Source: Legionellaceae bacterium
Lineage (GTDB): Bacteria; Pseudomonadota; Gammaproteobacteria; Legionellales; Legionellaceae
Direction of reading: 5' to 3'
Length of the DNA: 45,572 nt
Assembly: GCA_030148065.1 (NCBI GenBank)
Contig: JASBUC010000015.1
Location: 1-45,572, forward strand
The notes beneath the pieces were generated by a model that saw only the letters and a program-made list of their open reading frames with translations, did not search any database and was not told the DNA's origin. Shown here piece by piece: positions 1-7,207 of this stretch. The translations under genes were made by a program, and so were the position numbers. How positions within the stretch are numbered: the stretch's first letter is position 1; every line of letters starts with the position of its first letter.

Positions 1-1454
1 TTTTTTCTGGTCAATATGAGCTTCTTACCAAGCCTATATATAAGATTAAACTATCAAATATTTTATATGCGATTTCACCTCCTTCATCAATTATTTTTGA
101 ATTAATGTGCGCGAATGTTCCCGTTGCGGTTTTTGTTGATAAGAAAAATAACATTGATCTTCATAACTACCAAGGCTTGACAGTTGTCCAGTCTTATCAC
201 GACGCTGTTTGCTTTATTAACAAGGCAATTGCTGATCCTGCTTGGTTCATTAACAGCCAAAATAGATTTCTTAGCTCTAAAGGATTTGAAGTTAATCCAG
301 AGAAAATTACTAAAAATTATCAAAGACTTTTTGACTCTGTTACCCATCAAAATATATTTTCAAATCCAATTGCAACGAGAAAAACGATACTGTTTGTAGT
401 ATCGGATTCTAGTCCAACTTTAAATATTCATTTCTTACAGCCATTATATTCAAATGAACTTAAAAAAATATATGACTTTGAGATATTGAATGATAATGAG
501 ATTAATAAATTGTGCAAACATGAGTTGCTCAATGACAAATTAATCAATATTTCTCCTTCTATTGTGGTTTTTGTTAGATTAGTGGAGAAAAATTCACTTA
601 AAGTTCTCAAATGGGCTAAATACTACTCAGTGCCAACAGTACACTTTATCGATGATGATCTTCTTCGTTTTCCTAAATCTTTAGGCATAGAAAAGTACAA
701 TTACTATACTTGTTCTGACAGGGTTAAAGTGTTCAAACGTTTATTAACTGAGACAACACTAGTTTATTGTTCTACAAAGAGGCTTAAAGAGAGTTTGGAA
801 AAAAATGACATTGTTGCAACATTTGAAGTAGCAAAAATTTATTGTTCTGGTGAAGTTTTATGTTCTCCAAAAACTAGTGAGGTTATTACAATAGGGTATA
901 TGGGCACTAATCATCAGAATGATTTTAAATTAATTATTCGCCCATTGGTTGAGTTACTAAAAAGGAATAAAAACGTTAAGTTTGAAATTATGGGTAAAAC
1001 CCCTATGCCAAAAGAATTGCTTGAATTCTCTTCTCAAATCAAAGTTATTCCTTGGGTTCAGTCCTATAGTCAGTTTAGAGAGACGTTGGTGAGTCTAGAT
1101 TGGGACATCGGGTTATGCCCATTAGAAAAAAATACATTTAATCTCGCTAAGGCTGACACTAAGTGGGTGGAATATAGTTCCTGTGGAATTGCTGTTATAG
1201 CAAGCAGCGGAACGGTTTATGATGCATCGGCAGATGGAAATTGTGCTCTTTTAGCAGACTCTTCTGATGAATGGCTGCAGGCATTAGAGTCTTTAGTTTT
1301 TGATTCTAACACTCGTAAGACCCTAGTAAGAAATGCACAAAAAAAATTACTTAACCATTATTCTATCACCATGCTAGGCGAGCAATTATTGCATGTGTTT
1401 AAAAAAGTTCAAATATTAAACCAAAGAAATGTTAGTGAGATGATTGATGGGTAA
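1..1454 (+). CDS. Glycosyltransferase, probably two GT domains, 5' end outside window
   Basis: The reading frame is open from base 3, with no stop before the ATG at 105 and no ribosome site there. The gene therefore starts left of the window and the ATG is internal. The visible N-terminal part, with a PPSSIIFE-type stretch just before the ATG, looks like the tail of one nucleotide-sugar-binding domain. From about residue 90 after the ATG a second GT-B fold appears to begin: an FVVSDSSP strand, then PTVHFIDDDLLRF, YCSTKRLKE, IGYMG and a C-terminal donor-site region with KWVEYSSCGIAVIAS. Such proteins transfer sugars in O-antigen, capsule or glycan assembly; donor and acceptor cannot be read from sequence. 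It overlaps the next gene by 8 bp, so the two are probably co-translated. Base composition is AT-rich compared with the rest of the window. Confidence 0.8.
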   Translation, partial: FSGQYELLTKPIYKIKLSNILYAISPPSSIIFELMCANVPVAVFVDKKNNIDLHNYQGLTVVQSYHDAVCFINKAIADPAWFINSQNRFLSSKGFEVNPEKITKNYQRLFDSVTHQNIFSNPIATRKTILFVVSDSSPTLNIHFLQPLYSNELKKIYDFEILNDNEINKLCKHELLNDKLINISPSIVVFVRLVEKNSLKVLKWAKYYSVPTVHFIDDDLLRFPKSLGIEKYNYYTCSDRVKVFKRLLTETTLVYCSTKRLKESLEKNDIVATFEVAKIYCSGEVLCSPKTSEVITIGYMGTNHQNDFKLIIRPLVELLKRNKNVKFEIMGKTPMPKELLEFSSQIKVIPWVQSYSQFRETLVSLDWDIGLCPLEKNTFNLAKADTKWVEYSSCGIAVIASSGTVYDASADGNCALLADSSDEWLQALESLVFDSNTRKTLVRNAQKKLLNHYSITMLGEQLLHVFKKVQILNQRNVSEMIDG

Positions 1455-2532
1455 AATACTGATTACCGGAGGTGCGGGATTCATTGGAAGCCACTTAGCA
1501 ACTAGATTGTTGAGCGCTGGGCATGAGTTAACCATACTTGATAACTTTTTGCCTCAAGTCCATGGTAACCATGGAGTTTTAAATAAACAGCTCAAAAATA
1601 AAAATGTAAAGTTAATTAGGGGGTCTGTTACTTCTTGCGATGATGTTAGCTTAGCATTAGAAGGCGTCCAAAAGGTCGTTCATTTGGCATCAGAAACAGG
1701 GACTGGGCAATCGATGCATGCCATCACTCATCATAATAATGTAAATACTTTGGGGACAGCCGTTTTACTTGAACAAATTATCAAAAATAAGATAAAGATT
1801 GATAAATTTATTTTAGGATCTAGTCGTGCAGTTTATGGCGAAGGGCCCTATGTGTGCGATACTTGTGGACCTAGAAATAGAGTGGTCCCTTTGGTTAGAC
1901 GAAGGATTCATCTAGAAAATCAGGTTTGGGATCATAAATGTTCTAGTTGCGATGTTCTTTTGAAATCTGTTAGCGTGCGAGAAAATGATTATATTAGACC
2001 CGTTTCAGTATATGGTGCTTCAAAATATGCACAAGAAGAGCTAGTACGTATTATATGCTCTGTGAATGACATTTCCTTTGGGATTTTTAGAATGCAGAAT
2101 GTTTACGGTGAGGGGCAGTCTCTAATCAACCCTTATACAGGGATCCTCTCTATCTTTACAAAGAAAATTTTAAACAGCGTCCCTATTCCTATCTTTGAAG
2201 ATGGGCAAATGCTCCGTGATTTTATTTATGTAGAAGACGTTGTTAATGCTTTTCAACAGGGGCTAGATTTAGATACAACTGATTTTACTTTGAATTTGGG
2301 CTCAGGTACTACGGTTAGTGTTTTAGAGTTGGTCATCCTTTTGAAAAAATTATTGAATTCTGATAATCAATGTGAATTTAATGGCGAGTATAGATTGGGT
2401 GATATTCGACATTGCCATGCAGATCTAAAGTTGTTGACCAAAACCTTAGATATAAAACCTAACGTTAAATTAGAGAGTGGGTTGAGTAAATTTACTAAAT
2501 GGGCTATAAATGAAACAAAAATATTTGCGTAG
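1447..2532 (+). CDS. NAD-dependent nucleotide-sugar epimerase (extended SDR, WbiB-like) with zinc-ribbon insert
   Basis: This is a 361-residue extended short-chain dehydrogenase. GGAGFIGSH near the N-terminus binds NAD, and the catalytic pair Y189/K193 lies in YGASK, preceded by an SSRAVYGEG strand. NPYTG, the FEDG...RDF segment and GDIRHC are hallmarks of the family that includes dTDP-L-rhamnose 4-epimerase (WbiB type), so an activated deoxysugar is a likely substrate, though unproven. An insert carries two CxxC pairs, C137/C140 and C165/C168, which look like a small zinc ribbon. A TTG at 1444 also opens the frame, but the ATG at 1447 is preferred. The start overlaps the upstream glycosyltransferase stop, which suggests translational coupling. 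It is probably a supplier of sugar for the neighbouring transferases. Confidence 0.85.
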   Translation: MGKILITGGAGFIGSHLATRLLSAGHELTILDNFLPQVHGNHGVLNKQLKNKNVKLIRGSVTSCDDVSLALEGVQKVVHLASETGTGQSMHAITHHNNVNTLGTAVLLEQIIKNKIKIDKFILGSSRAVYGEGPYVCDTCGPRNRVVPLVRRRIHLENQVWDHKCSSCDVLLKSVSVRENDYIRPVSVYGASKYAQEELVRIICSVNDISFGIFRMQNVYGEGQSLINPYTGILSIFTKKILNSVPIPIFEDGQMLRDFIYVEDVVNAFQQGLDLDTTDFTLNLGSGTTVSVLELVILLKKLLNSDNQCEFNGEYRLGDIRHCHADLKLLTKTLDIKPNVKLESGLSKFTKWAINETKIFA

Positions 2533-2742
2533 AGTAGACAATGATTAACTAGGATATTACTTAAATATCATTATAACTACTTACTTTATGCCACTTTTTA
2601 ATTAATTTATTGCTTTTTACAAAACAGAATTTTACCTCAATCCTTTATTTATAGCTTCTTTATAGTATAGGCAGGAATGTGTTGTAAATCCGTAATAACT
2701 TTGATTTGTGATAAATATAAACGGTATTGAATGGGGTGGTAG
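2533..2742. other. AT-rich intergenic gap inside the polysaccharide segment
   Basis: These 210 bases hold no credible ORF. A ggggtgg ribosome site sits just before the next ATG. TATA-like hexamers occur, but none pairs with a good -35 at the correct spacing, so I do not call a promoter. Confidence 0.5.
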
Positions 2743-3447
2743 ATGAAAAAGGTTTTCGTGGGCTATACGTCATATCAAGATGTAGTATACCAAGTAGCAA
2801 AACACTCAATTGAACGGTTTTCAAATGATGTGAAGTGTTTTCCTATTATTCAGCAATCATTACGTGATCTTGGCATTTATACTCGCGATATTGACAGCAA
2901 AGGATCTACAGAGTTTTCAATCACTCGTTTTTTGACACCCTGGTTAGCAGGTTTTAGAGGGTGGGTGCTTTTTTGTGATAATGATGTTTTAGCATTAGAT
3001 GATCTTGGGAAATTATTTCAGTTGGCTGATGATCGATATGCGGTAATGTGTGTGAAACATCAATACAAGCCTAATTCTGGCTTAAAGCTTGACGGAAAGC
3101 AGCAATTTAACTATCCAAGAAAAAATTGGTCATCTGTTGTTTTGTGGAATTGTTCGCACCCAAAAAACCAAATGATTACACCAGAATTGATTAATGAAGT
3201 CAGCCCGCTTTTTTTGCATCGGTTTATGTGGCTTGATGATAATGAAATTGGAAATATTTCACATGCTTGGAATTGGCTGGTGAATTGGTATAAAGAACCT
3301 CAAGATGGAACCCCTAAGCTTTTGCATTTCACAGAAGGGGGGCCTTATTTTAAGCGTTATCAGGATGTTGAGTATGCTAACTTGTGGCTTGATGAATATT
3401 CTCTAATGACGCAATCACACTTTGATAGCAGTGATTTAATTGGATAA
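2743..3447 (+). CDS. GT-A-type glycosyltransferase family protein
   Basis: The protein has 234 residues and is short, soluble and complete. The N-terminal VGYTSYQD strand, a STEFSITRFLTPW segment, the acidic FCDNDVL motif (a DxD-like metal and nucleotide-sugar site), CVKHQY, YPRKNWSS and C-terminal HFTEGGPYF form a pattern I recognise from a conserved family of small GT-A glycosyltransferases often found beside polysaccharide genes. The substrate is not identifiable. The start is supported by a ggggtgg ribosome site about 6 bases upstream. The sulfotransferase follows after only 6 bases and in the same reading frame, so the pair is likely one transcript whose products act on the same glycan. 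Confidence 0.75.
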   Translation: MKKVFVGYTSYQDVVYQVAKHSIERFSNDVKCFPIIQQSLRDLGIYTRDIDSKGSTEFSITRFLTPWLAGFRGWVLFCDNDVLALDDLGKLFQLADDRYAVMCVKHQYKPNSGLKLDGKQQFNYPRKNWSSVVLWNCSHPKNQMITPELINEVSPLFLHRFMWLDDNEIGNISHAWNWLVNWYKEPQDGTPKLLHFTEGGPYFKRYQDVEYANLWLDEYSLMTQSHFDSSDLIG

Positions 3448-3453
3448 ATTATT

Positions 3454-4212
3454 TTGATTTATTGGTTAGCTTGTTATCCAAAAACAGGAAGTACTTGGTT
3501 AAGAGAAATTTTAAATACTCTATTATCACCTAGAGAAACGGCTATCACTAGCATTCCTACTTTTCAAAAGGCATTCCCATCCAATCCTATGGTCCATAAA
3601 ATTGCATCTCAGGACGCCTGTATTATTAAGACACATTTGGTTCCTGGAAATAAAAGAATGGATTGGGATAAGGAACACTACCCTGAAAGCGCTATAATTT
3701 TAACTAAAAGGCATCCTCTAGATGTTCTATTATCATCCATAAACTATGCTAGGATAAAAGAAAAAGAGGCATATTTTTTAAATAATACGCCTAAGACTGT
3801 TGAGAGAATTATTGAGGACAGAGAAATAAGATATTACATGGAGCGATTTATAGAGTGTGATGGTGAGCAGTTTTTTTTGTCTGGTAGTGGGCATTTTTCA
3901 GCATATAATTTAACCTGGAAACGGTATTCTGATTTAAATAATATTAGACTACTGGAAATCTGTTATGAGGATTTTTGCATTTCACCCAAATTGACACTCT
4001 TATCATTGTTAGATTTTATCAAAATTGATAAGAGTTATTTGCAGTTAGAGACCGTTCTTGCAGCTGTTGAAAATAAAACAAAGTTAAATGGGGACTTCTT
4101 TTGGAAGAAAAGAGCATTCAACTACCAGTTTATGCTACCTCTTCATGAGATTGAATATTTCTTTCAACATTATCAAGATAAACTAAATATTATGGGATAT
4201 GCCCAAACATAA
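3454..4212 (+). CDS. PAPS-dependent sulfotransferase
   Basis: This is a 252-residue cytosolic-type sulfotransferase. CYPKTGSTWLR at residues 7-17 is the 5'-phosphosulfate loop that binds PAPS, and RHPLDVLLSSINYAR is the 3'-phosphate-binding segment. KTHLVPG and YEDF also fit the family. It would transfer sulfate from PAPS to a hydroxyl, here most likely on the sugar made by the upstream transferases. The start appears to be TTG at 3454, because no ATG or GTG precedes the PAPS loop. It lies two codons after the TAA of the upstream gene and in the same frame, so re-initiation or limited readthrough are both possible. It is AT-rich like the genes before it. It converges on mnmA across a structured element. 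Confidence 0.85.
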   Translation: MIYWLACYPKTGSTWLREILNTLLSPRETAITSIPTFQKAFPSNPMVHKIASQDACIIKTHLVPGNKRMDWDKEHYPESAIILTKRHPLDVLLSSINYARIKEKEAYFLNNTPKTVERIIEDREIRYYMERFIECDGEQFFLSGSGHFSAYNLTWKRYSDLNNIRLLEICYEDFCISPKLTLLSLLDFIKIDKSYLQLETVLAAVENKTKLNGDFFWKKRAFNYQFMLPLHEIEYFFQHYQDKLNIMGYAQT

Positions 4213-4391
4213 CCTGAAGAATCGACTCATAATTCAAACCCCGCTCAAGGGAGGGTTTTGAGCGCATATTGGATAAAATTTATGAGGAAAAAGCGTAGCG
4301 TACTGGTGTACGTGAGTACTTTTCCGAGTAAATTCTATTCAATAGGAGCCCAAAGCATCCCGGACTAAATATGAGTCGATTACTCAGGGTA
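4210..4391. repeat. ~180-bp dyad-symmetric intergenic element with nested hairpins
   Basis: The outer arms match as inverted repeats: AATCGACTCATA at 4220-4231 against TATGAGTCGATT at 4370-4381 is 12 of 12. A further CCTGA/TCAGG match lies outside it (4213-4217 and 4384-4388). Inside are a CGCTCAA/TTGAGCG hairpin (4242-4248, 4258-4264), GGAAAA/TTTTCC (4286-4291, 4320-4325), AATTTA/TAAATT (4278-4283, 4329-4334) and an apical CGTAC-TGGT-GTACG. The whole segment could fold into one long imperfect stem. It fills the gap between two convergent genes, so it may also stop transcription from both sides. No second copy is visible in this window. A dispersed MITE- or REP-like family is an inference. 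Confidence 0.65.
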
Positions 4392-4397
4392 TATAAC

Positions 4398-5483
4398 CTA
4401 AGCAATCCCTTGCTCGATGATGGCACCACCTAAGCAGACGTTTTGATGATAGAACACTATTGATTGACCGGGGGTGACGGCGCGTTGTTTGTCACAAAAC
4501 ATCACTAACAGTTCACCTTTATCATCTTCGCTGATGAGTGCGGGCGTGTCTTCTTGTCGGTAGCGTATTTTTACCATGCAGGTAAGTGGAAACTCGGGTC
4601 TCTTAGATGAGATCCAACTTGCATTTTTAGCGATTAACCCTTGTTTAAAGAGCAGTGGGTGGTCTTGGCCTTGTACCACAATAAGCTCATTCTGTTCGAT
4701 GTTTTTATCAGCAACGAACCAGGGCGTTTCTGAGTAATTTTTTAAACCGCCAATTTTTAAGCCTTGGCGCTGCCCAATGGTGTAGTACATAAGACCATCG
4801 TGTTTGGCAATGACATCCCCTGTGCTGGTGACGATGTTGCCAGGCTTTGCCAGTAAGTATTCTTTCAAAAAGTTTTTAAATTTTCGCTCTCCAATAAAGC
4901 AAATGCCAGTTGAGTCTTTTTTATTATGGGTAATGAAGCCTTGCTCTTTGGCTATTTCACGCACTTTGTCTTTTTCTAGTTGGCCAACGGGAAAGAGTGT
5001 TTTAGACAAAGCTTGTTGATTAATGGCATGTAGAAAATAGCTTTGATCTTTATTGCGGCTTTTGCCTTTTAAGAGTTGGTAGTCGCCGTCTCTAAAGCGC
5101 ACTTTGGCGTAATGTCCGGTTGCGATGTAATCAGCGCCTTCTTCTAGGGCATAGTTGAGAAAGGCTTTAAATTTAATTTCCTTATTGCAAAGAATGTCTG
5201 GATTTGGGGTGCGGCCTTCACTGTATTCATTCAAAAAGTGCTCAAACACACGGTCCCAATAGGAGGTTGCAAAATTAACGGACTTTAAGGGAATGTCCAA
5301 CTTTTCGGCCACTGCCTTGGCATCTTTGAAATCCTCTTCAGCTGGGCAATAATCTTCTTCATCGTCTTGATCCCAGTTCTTCATAAAGACAGCACTGACG
5401 TTGAAGCCTTCTTTTTTTAATAAGTACGCCGCCACTGAAGAGTCTACGCCGCCAGAGAGGCCAACGATTACATGTTTTGTCAT
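4398..5483 (-). CDS. mnmA: tRNA-specific 2-thiouridylase MnmA
   Basis: MnmA adenylates and thiolates U34 of tRNA-Lys, tRNA-Glu and tRNA-Gln, taking sulfur from the TusE relay. The PP-loop SGGVDSS is at residues 10-16, and KNWDQDDEEDYC follows as in E. coli. The catalytic cysteines are C99 (PDILCNK) and C195 (GICFIGER), matching C102/C199 of E. coli. Length is 361 residues, full size. An upstream ATG at 5513 would add ten residues not seen in relatives. Neither start has a clear Shine-Dalgarno sequence, so I chose the one that aligns with the family. It lies downstream of fis but is separated from it by an intrinsic terminator, so it probably has its own promoter. Confidence 0.95.
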   Translation of the reverse strand: MTKHVIVGLSGGVDSSVAAYLLKKEGFNVSAVFMKNWDQDDEEDYCPAEEDFKDAKAVAEKLDIPLKSVNFATSYWDRVFEHFLNEYSEGRTPNPDILCNKEIKFKAFLNYALEEGADYIATGHYAKVRFRDGDYQLLKGKSRNKDQSYFLHAINQQALSKTLFPVGQLEKDKVREIAKEQGFITHNKKDSTGICFIGERKFKNFLKEYLLAKPGNIVTSTGDVIAKHDGLMYYTIGQRQGLKIGGLKNYSETPWFVADKNIEQNELIVVQGQDHPLLFKQGLIAKNASWISSKRPEFPLTCMVKIRYRQEDTPALISEDDKGELLVMFCDKQRAVTPGQSIVFYHQNVCLGGAIIEQGIA

Positions 5484-5530
5484 AAAAGTGTCTTTAAAAG
5501 AATCAAACTGCATTGTACAAGAAATTACAG

Positions 5531-5560
5531 TTAAAAAAAAAGAGCCGCTTGGCTCTTTTT
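5531..5560 (-). terminator. Intrinsic terminator of fis
   Basis: The stem AGAGCC/GGCTCT (5541-5546, 5551-5556) has a 4-base loop. Reading on the minus strand it is followed by a run of at least eight T. It lies just after fis and before mnmA. Confidence 0.85.
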
Positions 5561-5563
5561 CTT

Positions 5564-5580
5564 GTTAAGTCAGACTTAAC
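5564..5580. promoter_or_regulatory. 17-bp perfect palindrome between fis stop and its terminator
   Basis: GTTAAGTC-A-GACTTAAC is a perfect 8+1+8 dyad. It may be a protein-binding site or part of the fis mRNA 3' structure. No regulator can be assigned. Confidence 0.4.
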
Positions 5581-5587
5581 GAACTAT

Positions 5588-5881
5588 TTAGTCTGTAAGA
5601 CGGAAATAACGAGTACCGAAATAGCGTTGTAGTTTTTTACGGATGGTACCACGGCTAATACCAAGCATTTTCGCCGCTTGTAATTGATTGCCTCGTTTCT
5701 TTTCCATAACCGCTTGTAGTAGTGGGGGTTCAACTTCTTGTAAAATCATGTCGTACAAATCGTTGACTTGGGCGCCTTTGTTTTCAGCTAAAAATCGATT
5801 GACCACATCATACACTAAATTTTGTAACCCTTTTTCTTCAGTTGCTGTCTGTTGAACGGGTGTATTTTGTGTTAGCTCCAT
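5588..5881 (-). CDS. fis: Fis family nucleoid-associated DNA-binding protein
   Basis: The protein has 97 residues, against 98 in E. coli Fis. The core VNDLYDMILQEVEPPLL and the C-terminal helix-turn-helix GNQLQAAKMLGISRGTIRKKLQRY are diagnostic. It bends DNA and globally tunes transcription, including rRNA, tRNA and, in some pathogens, virulence genes. I chose the ATG at 5881, not 5890 or upstream codons, because AAGG lies 9 bases before it, whereas that AAGG abuts the 5890 codon. The gene is not preceded by dusB, its partner in enterobacteria; it stands alone downstream of lpxB with its own upstream dyad and terminator. Some relatives carry several Fis paralogues, so this may be one of a set. 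Confidence 0.9.
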   Translation of the reverse strand: MELTQNTPVQQTATEEKGLQNLVYDVVNRFLAENKGAQVNDLYDMILQEVEPPLLQAVMEKKRGNQLQAAKMLGISRGTIRKKLQRYFGTRYFRLTD

Positions 5882-5944
5882 TGTTAACATCCTTATTAAA
5901 GTTAGTAGCAAACTAAATCCTTGAACTTATTGATAAAGTTCTAC

Positions 5945-5981
5945 GACTGTGACAGATTTTTGTATCTGTTCTTAGGCAGTC
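5945..5981. promoter_or_regulatory. Nested inverted repeat upstream of fis
   Basis: ACAGAT-(6)-ATCTGT is enclosed by GACTG at 5945-5949 and CAGTC at 5977-5981. It lies about 65-100 bases upstream of the fis ATG and could be an operator. The function is inferred from position alone. Confidence 0.35.
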
Positions 5982-6033
5982 ACATCAAATGGTACACGAC
6001 AAAAAAAAGTTTATCTAGACTTAAATGTGATAT

Positions 6034-7206
6034 TTATGTCGTTTTTTCAATCTGTTGCGTGTTTTGTTGGCAGAGTTGAAGTACGCTGTCTTCCAATGTG
6101 CAGTCAATGGCGCTGACGGATAAATTATTGGCGAGCTGTTTGAAATGTTGAATCATTTTATGTCGTTTTTTCTCTGAGTTTAGCAGTCGCTCAGCGGCTA
6201 AAGCGATGTGTTTCCCCGTACAGTCAGCTTGAATAAGCTCAGGCGCTATTGGGGCATTAAGAATGATGTTTGCAAGACTAATAAATCTCACTTTTATGAC
6301 TTTGGCGGCTATCAAATAGGTGATCGCACTGATTTTATAGACCACCACCATCGGGGTTGCTAGCAACGCGCACTCCAAGCTTGCTGTTCCTGAGGCGACA
6401 ATGGCAAGCGTCGAAAGCTTGAGTGCTTCTCGGGCCTTGCCTTGAATAATGTCCAAATTCTTCAGTGGGCAAGCCTTTAAGTGTTTGGTGATCATTTCCA
6501 TAGAGATGGTCTCAGCAACGGGCAAAATAAAGCGTACAGTTTGATGGCGCTTTGAGAGTTCTTTGGCCGCAATGAGGAGCTCAGGCAATAATCGATTGAT
6601 CTCATTTTCTCTAGAGCCAGGTAGTAGGGCAATAAGTTTTATTTCCTTCGATGCTTTGATGTCTGCTTGTAGAGTATCAATGCTCTTTTGATCCGGCTCT
6701 AAATTATCTAGCAAGGGATGTCCGACAAAGTGTACGGGGACTTGGTGCTGGTGGTAGAGGGCTTTCTCAAATGGTAAAATCACGGCCATTTGGCTGATGT
6801 ATTGCTTGATAGTCTTGATTCGACCTGCTTTCCAAGCCCATATTTGAGGGCTGATGTAGTAGAGAATGGGGACACGATTATTGAGCGCTTTGGCCAGACG
6901 CAAATTAAAACCTGGGTAGTCAATTAAGATGACTAAGTCCGGCTTGGTGTTTTCTATGTGAGCGTGAATCTGCTTAAAGGCGCGTCGGATAACAGGGAAC
7001 TTTTTCACCACTTCTGTAAAGCCAGTTACACCGTGCTTTGCTAGCTGGTCAATAACCTTGACGCCAGCTCTTTGCATGTGAACACCGCCGATACCACTAA
7101 ACTCAAAGGAGACAGGCCCTTTATTTAGTTTGTTAACCAAGCTTGCAGCATGCAAATCACCGGAACTCTCCCCGGCTATAATGACAACGCGCTTTGCCTT
7201 GCTCAT
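6034..7206 (-). CDS. lpxB: Lipid-A-disaccharide synthase LpxB
   Basis: LpxB joins UDP-2,3-diacylglucosamine and lipid X to form the beta-1,6 disaccharide of lipid A, at the inner face of the cytoplasmic membrane. The GT19 signatures are present: IIAGESSGDLHAA at the N-terminus, GIGG, YYISPQIWAW in the centre, LPFEKALY and FVGHPLLD, and SGTASLE near the C-terminus. Length is 390 residues, full size. The ATG at 7206 is preferred to the GTG at 7224 because it gives the family N-terminus and leaves only one base after the upstream stop. It is co-transcribed with the GnnA-like oxidoreductase. In E. coli lpxB is followed by rnhB; here rnhB is close by but faces the other way. Confidence 0.95.
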   Translation of the reverse strand: MSKAKRVVIIAGESSGDLHAASLVNKLNKGPVSFEFSGIGGVHMQRAGVKVIDQLAKHGVTGFTEVVKKFPVIRRAFKQIHAHIENTKPDLVILIDYPGFNLRLAKALNNRVPILYYISPQIWAWKAGRIKTIKQYISQMAVILPFEKALYHQHQVPVHFVGHPLLDNLEPDQKSIDTLQADIKASKEIKLIALLPGSRENEINRLLPELLIAAKELSKRHQTVRFILPVAETISMEMITKHLKACPLKNLDIIQGKAREALKLSTLAIVASGTASLECALLATPMVVVYKISAITYLIAAKVIKVRFISLANIILNAPIAPELIQADCTGKHIALAAERLLNSEKKRHKMIQHFKQLANNLSVSAIDCTLEDSVLQLCQQNTQQIEKTT

Positions 7207-7207
7207 T

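Noticed and set aside
105-350. ATG at 105 as the start of the first gene
   Set aside because: The frame is open upstream to the window edge with GT-like residues and there is no ribosome site at 105, so it is internal to a truncated gene.
3445-3456. Frameshift or sequencing error joining the glycosyltransferase to the sulfotransferase
   Set aside because: Both ORFs are in the same frame already and only a stop separates them; each has the length and ends of its own family. Kept only as a readthrough question.
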